Of a stretch of 64,000 nt of DNA, positions 36,304 through 44,667 are shown one piece after another (position 1 is the first letter of the stretch; each line of letters starts with the position of its first letter). The stretch lies in assembly GCF_039793925.1 (NCBI RefSeq), contig NZ_JBAMME010000370.1:1-64000 (forward strand), written 5' to 3'. The translations under genes and the position numbers were made by a program. The stretch comes from Thermogutta sp039793925 (GTDB lineage Bacteria > Planctomycetota > Planctomycetia > Pirellulales > Thermoguttaceae). The notes under the pieces are model-generated. The model worked only from the letters and a program-made list of their open reading frames with translations, was not told where the DNA came from and made no database searches.

Positions 36304-36810
36304 ATGGATCTAGCTGACAGTCTCCGCAGGATGGAAACCACAGAAACAGTCGAAGAACGCTGCCGGAAGGTCGAAGAAAAAGCGGATCAACTCTTCGCGG
36401 CGGGCGTGGCATGGACCACGTTTTTCAAAGAACTCCTGGGACCGGAGGGCCTGGTCCGGCAACTTTTCCCCACGCCTGAGGAACTCACTCGGTTCGAGCA
36501 AACGGCCACCCATCGAAAGGTTCAGGAAATGCTTGCCGGATTGCGCCGAGTCCAGGAGGGCCGAGCGGCAAAAACCGAGGCCGTCAGCGTGATCACTCTC
36601 AGGATTCCAAAGAGCCTTCACGATGCCCTCGCCGAAGAGGCTCATGCTTTGAAGACCAGTATTAACCGACTGTGCATCTCAAAGCTTGCCCAACTGATCG
36701 ACGCGCGACTTGTGCCGCCACTACGGCAATTTGAACGACGCGGGGAAATCACTGTGCAAGACAGAGGCGAGCGTTCGCAGACATCCGACGGACTCCCCGA
36801 ACGAGAATAG
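36304..36810 (+). CDS. Ribbon-helix-helix protein with long N-terminal extension
   Basis: 168 residues from the ATG at 36304 (GAGGAGG about 8 bp upstream); a TTG at 36277 is a weaker start. Residues 94-132 match a ribbon-helix-helix DNA-binding fold of the HicB/Arc type: VSVITLRIPKSLHDALAEEA then LKTSINRLCISKL. The strand SVITLRIP would be the DNA-contacting beta strand. The N-terminal 90 residues are helical, charged and unlike a HicB domain, with a possible coiled coil (EERCRKVEEKADQ). No toxin gene lies next to it, so it is not an obvious antitoxin. It is more likely a DNA-binding regulator of unknown target. Confidence 0.75.
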   Translation: MDLADSLRRMETTETVEERCRKVEEKADQLFAAGVAWTTFFKELLGPEGLVRQLFPTPEELTRFEQTATHRKVQEMLAGLRRVQEGRAAKTEAVSVITLRIPKSLHDALAEEAHALKTSINRLCISKLAQLIDARLVPPLRQFERRGEITVQDRGERSQTSDGLPERE

Positions 36811-36861
36811 CGGCCAGCAGAATGAGTAGCCTGAGATGGCGCGGTGATCCGAAAAAGTTAA

Positions 36862-37270
36862 GGAGCACGAGGGCGGGCCTGTAAGCCGGGTTCTGTACCC
36901 TGGTGCCTTCCAGGGTGATGGCCATTTATCTAGGAGGCCGATTGCTCGGCCCCTCTAGCGGTCTACCCGGGGGTCGAATGTGGCGGTCGGGATCACCCGC
37001 GGAGGCTTGCACCTCACTTCCCCCTGCTTGACCTTGCTCCCGGTGGGGTTTGCCTAGCCAGACCGGTCACCCGGCCTGCTGGTGAGCTCTTACCTCACCC
37101 TTTCACCCTTACCGCGCGGTGGGCACCGCGAGGCGGTCTAGTTTCTGTGGCACTTTCCCTAGCCTTTCGGCCGGTGGGCGTTACCCACCACCGTGATCCC
37201 GAGGAGCCCGGACTTTCCTCCCGCCCGGCGACAGACCGGGCCGGCGGCCATCCAGCCCGCTCCGTGCTCC
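36862..37270 (-). ncRNA. rnpB: RNase P RNA (bacterial type A)
   Basis: The catalytic RNA that removes tRNA 5' leaders. On the minus strand it contains the P4 5' half GAGGAAAGTCCGGGC (plus about 37206-37221) and ends with the 3' signature CAGAACCCGGCTTACAG (plus about 36880-36896). Helix P1 closes the molecule: GGAGCACG at the 5' end (plus 37263-37270) pairs with CGTGCTCC at the 3' end (plus 36862-36869), continued by GCGGGC/GCCCGC. The length of about 409 nt is normal for type A. The downstream minus-strand sequence TTAACTTTTTC is T-rich and fits termination. The -10 box overlaps the upstream radical SAM gene's stop codon. Confidence 0.95.
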
Positions 37271-37277
37271 ATAACAC

Positions 37278-37283
37278 ATTATA
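37278..37283 (-). promoter_or_regulatory. -10 box of rnpB
   Basis: A perfect TATAAT on the minus strand lies about 8 bp before the predicted 5' end of RNase P RNA. The TAA stop codon of the upstream gene (37279-37281) is inside it. The -35 region at 37301-37306 is a poor match. Confidence 0.55.
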
Positions 37284-38328
37284 CGTTTCGGCCCATCTCG
37301 CCCTCACGAGTTGCGATCGGAGCGTACTCTGGCATCCGGTCCCACAACTTCCCCTGGTATGTATCCCGTTCCTCCAAAAGTCGCTGGATCCGTTGGAGGG
37401 TGCCTGATTTATCACGACACCACTCGGGGGCGATTAAATACGCATCCGAGGTCTCGGCCGTGAGCCGTTCGATGACGATCGCTGGCGAAATTCTCTCCAG
37501 TGCAGCCACAACCAGCTCTGCGTATTCATCCTGCTCAAGCGGGCGATACATCCCGGCCTCGTAAATTCGCGCCAGCGCGGTATCGCGTGCTACGTACAGG
37601 TTGTGAATTTTGACAGCATGAATAGGCAGATCCCGCAGGGCGCAAATGGTGCCCAGCATCATTTCTGCGGTTTCCCCCGGTAAGCCGAACATGACGTGGG
37701 CACACACCCTGAGATTTCGCGCTGCGCACGCCCACACGGCCTGGCAAAAATCCTCGAACGTGTGTCCGCGATTGATACGGCGAAGCGTGGCGTCATGGGC
37801 TGATTGCAAGCCGATCTCCACACTCACCCAGGTTTTCTCACTCAACTCCGCCAGAAAGTCCAATACATCTGGGGGGAGGCAGTCTGGCCGCGTGCCGATC
37901 GCCAACCCCACAACGCCGGGAACAGTGACGGCTTCTGAGAACATCGCCTTGAGGACCGGCAATGGTGCGTACGTATTGGTCCCCGGTTGAAAATAGGCGA
38001 TGAATCTATCGAGCGCCCGCCGTTTCTTGAAGTTTTCAATGGAATTGCGAATTTGCTCTGCAATGGAGGTAGGTTGGTCGTAACGCCGGCTGGGACTGAA
38101 ACTCGCGATATTGCAAAATGTGCACCCAAAGCGGCTGATTGTTCCGTCAGCATTTGGACAGTGAAAGCCGCCGTCGACGCTGATTTTCCAGGTTTCTCCC
38201 CCAAAGGTGTGCCGATAATACAGACTAAGGTTAAAGTAGCGTTTTCCCAACGCGCGCCAATCAACCGCCGGAACAGCCGGTGAAGAGTGGCCAATCCCAG
38301 ACGTGTCTATTTGTTGACGTTCGCGCAT
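37279..38328 (-). CDS. TIGR01212/YhcC-type radical SAM protein
   Basis: 349 residues. The N-terminal signature FGGETWKISVDGGFHCPN is the TIGR01212 (YhcC) mark, followed by the 4Fe-4S cluster segment GCTFCNIASFSP. The cysteine spacing (C-x10-C-x2-C) differs from the classical CxxxCxxC, as is typical of this family. Further on come YFQPGTNTYAPL, VVGLAIGTRPDCLP, WVSVEIGLQSAHDATLRRINRGH and VCAHVMFGLPGE, all conserved in radical SAM barrels. The reaction is not established. It is divergent from the FHA gene, and its 3' end overlaps the rnpB -10 box. Confidence 0.93.
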   Translation of the reverse strand: MRERQQIDTSGIGHSSPAVPAVDWRALGKRYFNLSLYYRHTFGGETWKISVDGGFHCPNADGTISRFGCTFCNIASFSPSRRYDQPTSIAEQIRNSIENFKKRRALDRFIAYFQPGTNTYAPLPVLKAMFSEAVTVPGVVGLAIGTRPDCLPPDVLDFLAELSEKTWVSVEIGLQSAHDATLRRINRGHTFEDFCQAVWACAARNLRVCAHVMFGLPGETAEMMLGTICALRDLPIHAVKIHNLYVARDTALARIYEAGMYRPLEQDEYAELVVAALERISPAIVIERLTAETSDAYLIAPEWCRDKSGTLQRIQRLLEERDTYQGKLWDRMPEYAPIATREGEMGRNV

Positions 38329-38432
38329 TTCGGGCTTACACTAAAAGGGCGGTTTCCAAAAGTAACCTAGGTTCTAAGGGCATCGTAAGGGCGCAGCAGA
38401 AACTTTTCAAGGAACAGAGAACAGGCAATCCT

Positions 38433-38945
38433 ATGTTTGGAGAGCTGATCCCCCTTGGTGGTGGTGACCCCATCCCCTTGCTGAAGAAAAGGCTGATCGT
38501 AGGACGCAGAGAGAACTGTGACATTGTCCTTCGATTCTCGAATGTGTCCGGCCAGCACTGCGAGCTGTTCGTCGTCTCGGGATACTGGTACGTGCGCGAC
38601 CTGAACAGTACGAACGGCGTCAAAGTGAATGGCGTCCGGGTAAAAGAGCGCCGCCTCGATCCAGGTTCAATCCTCTCTATCGCCAAGCATCAATACGAAA
38701 TCCGGTATAATCCTATTGAGCTGGGGGCGGTAGGACCACCGCCTCCCGACACTTTGGAACAGGACATTTTCGCGCAATCCCTGTTAGAACGGGCAGGATT
38801 GGTAAAGCCGAAGCGAACCGAAGAGGAGGTGACGCCGTCGAAGCCAGGGACGGACAAGGAAAAACAGGAAACACTTTCCGATCATGATGAGCCGCGGTAC
38901 GATGTTCTTGAAGGTTTGCGACGACCGGGACCGCAATCTCGGTAA
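38433..38945 (+). CDS. FHA-domain protein
   Basis: 170 residues from the ATG at 38433. An FHA domain at about 20-95 binds phospho-threonine peptides: LIVGRRENCDIVL (G24, R25), RFSNVSGQHCEL (S39, H42), RDLNSTNGVKVNG (N58, N61, G62). All binding residues are present. The rest is an acidic, polar tail rich in Glu, Lys and Pro, with no second domain. Planctomycetes have many such single-FHA proteins that probably read serine/threonine kinase signalling; no kinase is in this window. An ORF start at 38280 overlaps the divergent gene and is unlikely. Confidence 0.88.
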   Translation: MFGELIPLGGGDPIPLLKKRLIVGRRENCDIVLRFSNVSGQHCELFVVSGYWYVRDLNSTNGVKVNGVRVKERRLDPGSILSIAKHQYEIRYNPIELGAVGPPPPDTLEQDIFAQSLLERAGLVKPKRTEEEVTPSKPGTDKEKQETLSDHDEPRYDVLEGLRRPGPQSR

Positions 38946-39041
38946 TCCTCTGCTGTTGAGCAGAAGTAACAGATTTTTGACAGCGGGACCTTCACTTTAA
39001 TTCCACTTCGGAGACGGCCCGAACGGCGCGTCACGGGTTAG

Positions 39042-40205
39042 ATGGGTAAAGACCGCAGGAAGAAGTATCGGGTTGAGTTTCGGAAGAATCGTGCTCCCAG
39101 AACCAGGGACAAAGATCTCACCGACCGAGTCCTGAGCGAAGAAGAGGTTCTTGACGACGATTTGGTCCGGGAAGAGCGGGTCGGGGGGAAAAATGAGCTG
39201 ACCCGGCGGGGGACAGTTATCGGAGAAGACGTCTCTGAAAAGGCCGAGTCCCCGCTCCCTGTGGTGCTTCCCGCTCGACATCCCGATAGCAGAATGGGTC
39301 GGGTCATCGCCGTTCAAGGGCTGATGTGTCTCGTCGAAGATGAAGAGGGCAACTCGTATCGCTGCGTTGTGAGACGGCTTCTCAAGCGGCTGGCGACAGA
39401 CCAGCGCCATGTCGTGGTGACCGGCGACAAAGTTTACTTTTATCCACTGCCGGAAAATCCCAGCGAAGGCGTCATTGAGTCGGTCCTGCCCCGCCGCGGC
39501 AGTATCAGCCGGGAATCCAAGGGTAAGCAGCATGTGATTGTCAGCAATGTCGATCAGGTGGTCGTTGTCAGCAGTGCGGCCATGCCGCGGATCAAGCCTC
39601 ACCTGATCGACCGGATGATCGTGGCGGCGGAAAAGTCAGGGGTAGAACCTGTTATATGCATCAACAAGGTGGATCTGGTCGACCGAGCAGATCTCATGCC
39701 GCTTGTAGGGCTTTACAGCCAATTGGGCTACCGAGTGCTTTTGGTCAGCGCGCTGAGCGGCTTTGGATTGTCAGCCCTGATCCGCACCCTCAAAGACCGC
39801 GTGAGCGTCCTGGCCGGTCAAAGTGGGGTGGGCAAATCCTCGCTCCTTAACGCGCTCGATCCCGACCTAAAAATCCCCACGGCTCCGGTGAGCGAGGACA
39901 CCGAAAAAGGTCGGCATACCACCACCACAGCCCGACTATACCGGTTCCGTTTTGGGGGATACGTTGCAGACACCCCTGGAATCAGACAATTTCAACCATG
40001 GGACCTGGAGCCAGAAGAAGTGGCCAACTACTTCCGCGATCTCCGTCCGTACGTCAACCGATGTAAGTTCCCCAATTGCCTTCACATCCAAGAAACGGAT
40101 TGTGGCGTCAAGGATGCTGTGGCAGATGGCTGGATCGACGAACGGCGTTACGAAAGCTACTGTCACCTTGTCCTTGATGAAGAAGTTGAGGTTGAAGAAG
40201 AATGA
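39042..40205 (+). CDS. rsgA: Ribosome small-subunit-dependent GTPase A
   Basis: A 387-residue circularly permuted GTPase that releases assembly factors from the 30S subunit. The order is G4 NKVD (208-211), G1 GQSGVGKS (259-266) and G3 DTPG (310-313), the permuted YjeQ/RsgA layout. An OB-fold precedes (GRVIAVQGLMCLVED). A zinc site with C341, C346, H348 and C354 follows the G domain. The N-terminal 80 residues (Lys/Arg/Asp/Glu-rich) are unusually long. hflX, also a ribosome-associated GTPase, follows 96 bp later on the same strand, which suggests linked roles in ribosome quality control. Confidence 0.95.
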   Translation: MGKDRRKKYRVEFRKNRAPRTRDKDLTDRVLSEEEVLDDDLVREERVGGKNELTRRGTVIGEDVSEKAESPLPVVLPARHPDSRMGRVIAVQGLMCLVEDEEGNSYRCVVRRLLKRLATDQRHVVVTGDKVYFYPLPENPSEGVIESVLPRRGSISRESKGKQHVIVSNVDQVVVVSSAAMPRIKPHLIDRMIVAAEKSGVEPVICINKVDLVDRADLMPLVGLYSQLGYRVLLVSALSGFGLSALIRTLKDRVSVLAGQSGVGKSSLLNALDPDLKIPTAPVSEDTEKGRHTTTTARLYRFRFGGYVADTPGIRQFQPWDLEPEEVANYFRDLRPYVNRCKFPNCLHIQETDCGVKDAVADGWIDERRYESYCHLVLDEEVEVEEE

Positions 40206-40301
40206 AACCAGAGTCAAAGCAAGTTATTCGCAACAATTCGCGGTAAAGAGGTCTAGCGTGAATCCAATAACTCCGTCGTCTGGGAGGAGGTGTGTATCGC
40301 T

Positions 40302-41705
40302 GTGAAACGCCGGAACGGCACGACGATTCGATTGGGTCGCGAACCCGAAAAAGCGGTACTGGTAGGGGTTATTCTCCCCACAACAACGGTTGAAGACCCT
40401 CCGCTTGCTGAACTGGCCGGTTTGGCGGACGCTGCAGGTATCGACGTCGTCGGTCAGGTCACGCAGCGCCGCTTGGCACCCGATGCCGCCACCTTTATCG
40501 GTCGTGGAAAACTGGAGGACGTGAAAAAACTCGTTCGCAGCCTCCGCGCTGACCTGGTCATTTTTGATAACGACCTCTCGCCTGCGCAGGGCCGCAATAT
40601 CGAAAAGGAAGTCGGTGCCCGGGTTCTCGATCGGACGCAACTGATCCTCGATATTTTCGCCCGGCGTGCCCAAACATACGAAGCCCAGCTCGCGGTGGAG
40701 CTAGCACAGCTTGAGTACACGTTACCCAGGCTCAAGCGAATGTGGACCCACTTGGAACGCCAGACGAAAGGTGGCGTGGGGCTCCGTGGACCAGGTGAAA
40801 AGCAACTCGAAATGGACCGGCGTCTTATCGCCCATCGCATTCACGAGCTACGCAGCGAACTGCAGGTCATCCATCGCCGGCGGCAGCGTGAGGTCATCGC
40901 ACGCAAGCAGTTTAAAACGGTATCCCTGGTGGGTTACACGAACGCGGGCAAAAGCACCCTCATGAATGCGCTCACCCACGCCAATGTGTATGTTGAAGAT
41001 GCACTCTTCGCCACGCTGGATACACGCACACGGCGATGGCAACTTCCGGGATGGGGACCGGTGTTGCTCAGCGATACGGTGGGCTTTATTCGCGATCTTC
41101 CCCATCATCTCATCGCCAGTTTCAAAGCCACCCTTGAAGAGGCAAGACAGGCAGACTTGCTGCTCCATGTAGCCGACGGAAGTAATCCCGCCGTTCTCCA
41201 GCAAATCAGCTCTGCCTACCGCGTGCTCGAAGAAATCGGGATCGAAGGCAAAGACACCATCCTGGTTATCAACAAGATCGACCGCATTGCGGATCGCCGC
41301 CGTGTGGACACGTTGCTCGAGCGCTATCCCCAGGCCCTTCCCATCAGCGCACAAACGGGGGAAGGTCTTGCGCAACTAACACAAATGGTGTCTGAGCTTC
41401 TGGCCCGCAAGTTCATCGAGGTCGATGTAGAAACGACGGTGGATAACGCCCGCGTGGCAGTTTTTGTGAAGACCCATGGAGAAGTGTTTTCGCAGCGGTA
41501 TCACCATGAGAATCGCCTTACCATTCGCTGCCGTCTACCGGAGGAGTATCTTTCCCAAATTGAGCGGCTCGGGGCGTCGGTCCACCGGAGGCGGCACAAC
41601 AGCTCGGGCCAGGAGCGAGACTTGGCTTACGCACTATTGCAGCCCCGAACGGAACGTGAAGCAACAGGCGGGCTTCTTGGCGACGCTCCCGAAGAAACAG
41701 GCTGA
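40302..41705 (+). CDS. hflX: Ribosome-associated GTPase HflX
   Basis: 467 residues from the GTG at 40302. The ORF's first GTG at 40290 overlaps the ribosome-binding site GGAGGAGG (40283-40290) and cannot be the start, while 40302 is 11 bp after it. HflX splits stalled 70S ribosomes. Signatures: N-terminal HflX domain with RRLAPDAATFIGRGKLEDV and VFDNDLSPAQGRNIE-like text, the RLKRMWTHLERQ/GGVGLRGPGEKQLEMD linker, G1 GYTNAGKS (211-218), G3 DTVGFIRDLP and G4 INKID. The G domain is complete. It runs in tandem with rsgA. A short-chain dehydrogenase gene follows. Confidence 0.95.
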   Translation: MKRRNGTTIRLGREPEKAVLVGVILPTTTVEDPPLAELAGLADAAGIDVVGQVTQRRLAPDAATFIGRGKLEDVKKLVRSLRADLVIFDNDLSPAQGRNIEKEVGARVLDRTQLILDIFARRAQTYEAQLAVELAQLEYTLPRLKRMWTHLERQTKGGVGLRGPGEKQLEMDRRLIAHRIHELRSELQVIHRRRQREVIARKQFKTVSLVGYTNAGKSTLMNALTHANVYVEDALFATLDTRTRRWQLPGWGPVLLSDTVGFIRDLPHHLIASFKATLEEARQADLLLHVADGSNPAVLQQISSAYRVLEEIGIEGKDTILVINKIDRIADRRRVDTLLERYPQALPISAQTGEGLAQLTQMVSELLARKFIEVDVETTVDNARVAVFVKTHGEVFSQRYHHENRLTIRCRLPEEYLSQIERLGASVHRRRHNSSGQERDLAYALLQPRTEREATGGLLGDAPEETG

Positions 41706-41800
41706 GTACCCCCGAAATTGATCAGACCTTGTCTTGTGCGCCGTTATCCACTACGCTGACATCGCAGTCGAGACGGTTGGCCCTCCAGGAACTGGGAACT

Positions 41801-42593
41801 ATGGCCAGACGCGACCTCCATAACGTGCGGGCTCTCATTACAGGGACATCAAGTGGTATTGGCCGGGCCCTGGTGGAGGCCCTTCTGCCATATCAACCCC
41901 GAATTGTAGCGGTTGCCCGACGTGCAGAACGGCTTGCTGAACTTGCTGAAAAAGGACGCTCTTTCGGGGCCGAAGTCTTTCCCTTCGCCTGTGACCTCTG
42001 TGATCCCGCCGCTCGCCGAGACGCAGTGAACTTCGCGGCAGATAAGCTGGAAGCTATCGACTTACTGGTTAACAACGCCGGAACGGGTGCCCTGGGCCGT
42101 TTCGAGGATACACCTCCCGAAATCCTACGGCACGTTATGGAGCTCAATTTCTTCGCGCCCGTGGAAATCACCTATTACACCCTGCCGCTTCTCAAAAAAG
42201 GGCGACAGCCAATTATCGTGAACGTGAGTTCGATTCTGGGTCATCGCGGCATCCCCTGGAGGGCCTATTACTGTGCGAGTAAGTTCGCACTCCACGGTTT
42301 CAGCGAAGCAATCCGGGCGGAGTTGACCCGACATGGGGTCGATGTGCTCATCGTCAGTCCCGGCCGCACACGCACGGAACTTTTCGACGGGCCTCTCGAA
42401 AAGGGTAAGGAACCGGCCTGGCCAGAACCAGCACCCGTCTCCCCGGAGTATGTTGCNNNNNNNNNNGCGCATGGTACGGGCCATCAAAAGAGGCAGTGCA
42501 GAAATCATCCCCCATGCATGGGGGAAGGGTATGGTTCTGCTGAGCAGGATGGCCCCGCGGCTGATGGATTGGATTCTGAAACGCTACGCCTGA
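41801..42593 (+). CDS. SDR-family NAD(P)-dependent oxidoreductase (interrupted by an assembly gap)
   Basis: The Rossmann part has TGTSSGIGRALVEALL near the start (NAD(P)-binding), NNAGTGALGRF, a VNVSSILG serine, and YYCASKFALHG (catalytic Tyr and Lys). After residue about 218 a run of ten N interrupts the sequence (42457-42466). The frame afterwards resumes as RMVRAIKRGSAEI to the stop at 42593, one frame off. The break is an assembly gap of imprecise length (true length should be a multiple of three), so it is not a pseudogene. The enzyme is a classical SDR of about 260 residues; the substrate is unknown. The start at 41801 begins MARRDLHNVRALITG. Confidence 0.85.
42457..42466. other. Assembly gap (10 N)
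   Basis: Ten N inside the SDR gene. The reading frames on the two sides differ by one, so the stated length is not exact. Confidence 0.98.
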
Positions 42594-42762
42594 GATTGCT
42601 GCCTTGCCGGGTCCCTTTTCTCATGCGATGCCCAACTGGATTTCTTCTTATTTCGTACTTTTGCTTTCTTCGCCCGTTTAACTAAAATATTTCATATAGC
42701 CAGGACACCTAGTTTAACAGCACGAGGGATGTCTTCATCATTGGCACGGCAAGGCATACGAC

Positions 42763-43464
42763 ATGGGCTACCCCTTCTTGAGAGTTATCGGAATCGGCTT
42801 TCTCGTCATCGCTGGTCTGCGCACCGCCACGTGGCTTTCCATGGGCGGGACGGATCCGGCAGCCGTTCAAGCAAATCTCGCCGAGGCCCCCAAAACCAGC
42901 TCGTCCCCTCAAATGGAGGCTCCCACCACCCAGCGGGAACAAGACTTTCAGTCGAAAGGCGACACTCAAGTCCGCACGGAGATTGTGCGTCGGCTCCTAA
43001 AAGCGCTCGACAATCTCCCGAATGTCGATCCGAAACAAAAACGGGAACTGCGTCGCATCCTCCTCGATTCCGACAAGCAACTTGTGCAGGCGGTGAAGTC
43101 TCCCGAAACACCGCGTGCAACCTCTGAACAATCCGAGAGGAAAGAGCAGAAACCCTCAACAGATGGGGGCAAATCTCCATCTTTCGAAGGACCAAAGTCA
43201 CCGGTCATTAAGGCGTTGCTCGACCTCTTGGACGACATTCCGCAGGACGATCTCGCAGACCATGATTCCCGACAAACAGACACATTGCGAGAGAACCTTA
43301 TTCAAGCCGACAAGATCCTTTCCCAACACCTGGGGCGATCCGCCGTGAACCGAATCAAGGCGGCTAATCGCAAGCCAACTGTTCCACGCGTATTCAACCC
43401 ACCGCGTAAAGCACAGGTGCCACCATCTCAACAGAACGCCGAATCAGAAAAGACCACTCAATGA
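42763..43464 (+). CDS. Hypothetical exported or membrane-anchored protein
   Basis: A 233-residue protein with an N-terminal hydrophobic segment (PFLRVIGIGFLVIAGLRTAT, residues 4-23, then a Trp-Leu-Ser stretch). The remainder is polar, Lys/Asp/Glu/Gln-rich and mostly helical. Two similar units are visible, each with LxxLDxxPxxD/LADHD-type and REN/RRILLDSDKQL-type ends: ALDNLPNVDPKQKRELRRIL with DSDKQLVQ, and LLDDIPQDDLADHDSRQTD with QADKILSQ. So it contains an imperfect duplication of about 70 residues. No known family is recognised. It is followed by a TPR lipoprotein-like gene after 165 bp. Confidence 0.65.
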   Translation: MGYPFLRVIGIGFLVIAGLRTATWLSMGGTDPAAVQANLAEAPKTSSSPQMEAPTTQREQDFQSKGDTQVRTEIVRRLLKALDNLPNVDPKQKRELRRILLDSDKQLVQAVKSPETPRATSEQSERKEQKPSTDGGKSPSFEGPKSPVIKALLDLLDDIPQDDLADHDSRQTDTLRENLIQADKILSQHLGRSAVNRIKAANRKPTVPRVFNPPRKAQVPPSQQNAESEKTTQ

Positions 43465-43629
43465 CGGCGATCCACCCGCGGTGAAAACACATTGTGTCAA
43501 GCCAAAGGGCCGTTCTTTTCGATACAGTTCATACAGTCGGCCGATCATCGCATCCCTGGAATGGCCCACTCCCTTCTGCCTGGGTCGGCCCCGGAGAAGC
43601 CTTCATCCGAATAGAACGGTTCACCGTTT

Positions 43630-44667
43630 ATGACACGGACCGAACGGAATAAACAAACATGGGCGGCGGTCACGGGGCTGGTGATCGCCAGCACTCTCAC
43701 CTGGTGCGGGTGCCGCTCGTATCCTTGGTCCCCCGAAAGTATGACGACCGGGAGTAGCCGTCCCACTCCCGGTCTCAATGTTCAGGCCTCCAAAAACGCG
43801 GCGCCCGATCAGGCGTCGTCTCCCACCCAACCGAAAAAGAACTCTCAGCGGGATTCCGAATATATCGCCCAGCTTGCAAAAGCCCGGACTTTGGAACGAG
43901 CCGGAAAACTTGACGCAGCCCGCGAAATCTACGAACGGCTGATTGTTTGGGCCCCCGAAAGGTACGAGGCGTACCACCGCCTCGCCGTTGTCTGTGACCG
44001 CCAGCAGAGGTTCTTGGAGGCCGAATCGCTCTATACGCAAGCCATTCGGCTCAATCCGAAAGATCCAAATTTATTTAACGACCTGGGCTATTGCTACCTG
44101 CTACAGGGGAAACTTGACAAAGCCGAACGGGCACTGCTCAAAGCAGTTGGCATTTCCCCTGCCAACGAGCGATACCGCAACAATTTGGGCCTTGTCTACG
44201 GTTACCAGGGCCGATACCAGGAAGCTCTTGAGCAGTTCCGCCGTGGTGGAAGTGAAGCTGACGCGTGGTACAATCTGGCGTATGTTCAGTGGATCCGGAC
44301 GGAGGTCGACGCGGCGCGGCAATCACTTGAAAAGGCCCTCGCAATCAATCCTGGTCACGGACCGGCAAGGGAAAGCCTCGTGCGACTTTCCACTGGGCAA
44401 TCGTTCTTTCCCGAAAATGCGCTTGCCAGCCGTTCGTGGCAACCGTATCAAAACGCACCTGAGTCGATTGCGGGTTCAGACGAGCAGTCACCGTCCGACC
44501 AGATCAAACAGGCCGGCTTTCAGGCGTCTTCCGGCACACTCCGACTGGGTCTCAGGGATCGTCCGAGCACTCAAACCCAGCTCGACGTGGCCCGATCATC
44601 CTGGGCCCAACGTGTCCAGCAACAATCAGAGCTTTCCTCCGCCCCAGAAGGCGGAAACCCTTATTGA
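43630..44667 (+). CDS. Exported TPR-repeat protein, possibly a lipoprotein
   Basis: 345 residues. The N-terminus (WAAVTGLVIASTLTWCGC, residues 11-28) is a signal peptide with a Cys at 28, but the preceding residues (TWCG) fit a lipobox poorly. About five tetratricopeptide repeats run from residue 75 to 255: LAKARTLERAGKLDAAREIY, EAYHRLAVVCDRQQRFLEAE, LFNDLGYCYLLQGKLDKAER, RYRNNLGLVYGYQGRYQEAL, WYNLAYVQWIRTEVDAARQS. These serve protein-protein contacts. The last 90 residues are disordered. The stop overlaps the 3' end of the convergent GDSL gene by seven bases (44661-44667). Role unknown; such proteins often assist envelope assembly. Confidence 0.85.
   Translation: MTRTERNKQTWAAVTGLVIASTLTWCGCRSYPWSPESMTTGSSRPTPGLNVQASKNAAPDQASSPTQPKKNSQRDSEYIAQLAKARTLERAGKLDAAREIYERLIVWAPERYEAYHRLAVVCDRQQRFLEAESLYTQAIRLNPKDPNLFNDLGYCYLLQGKLDKAERALLKAVGISPANERYRNNLGLVYGYQGRYQEALEQFRRGGSEADAWYNLAYVQWIRTEVDAARQSLEKALAINPGHGPARESLVRLSTGQSFFPENALASRSWQPYQNAPESIAGSDEQSPSDQIKQAGFQASSGTLRLGLRDRPSTQTQLDVARSSWAQRVQQQSELSSAPEGGNPY

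Noticed and set aside
41801..42685. SDR gene as a pseudogene
   Set aside because: The frame change falls exactly at a run of ten N, so an assembly gap explains it better than mutation.
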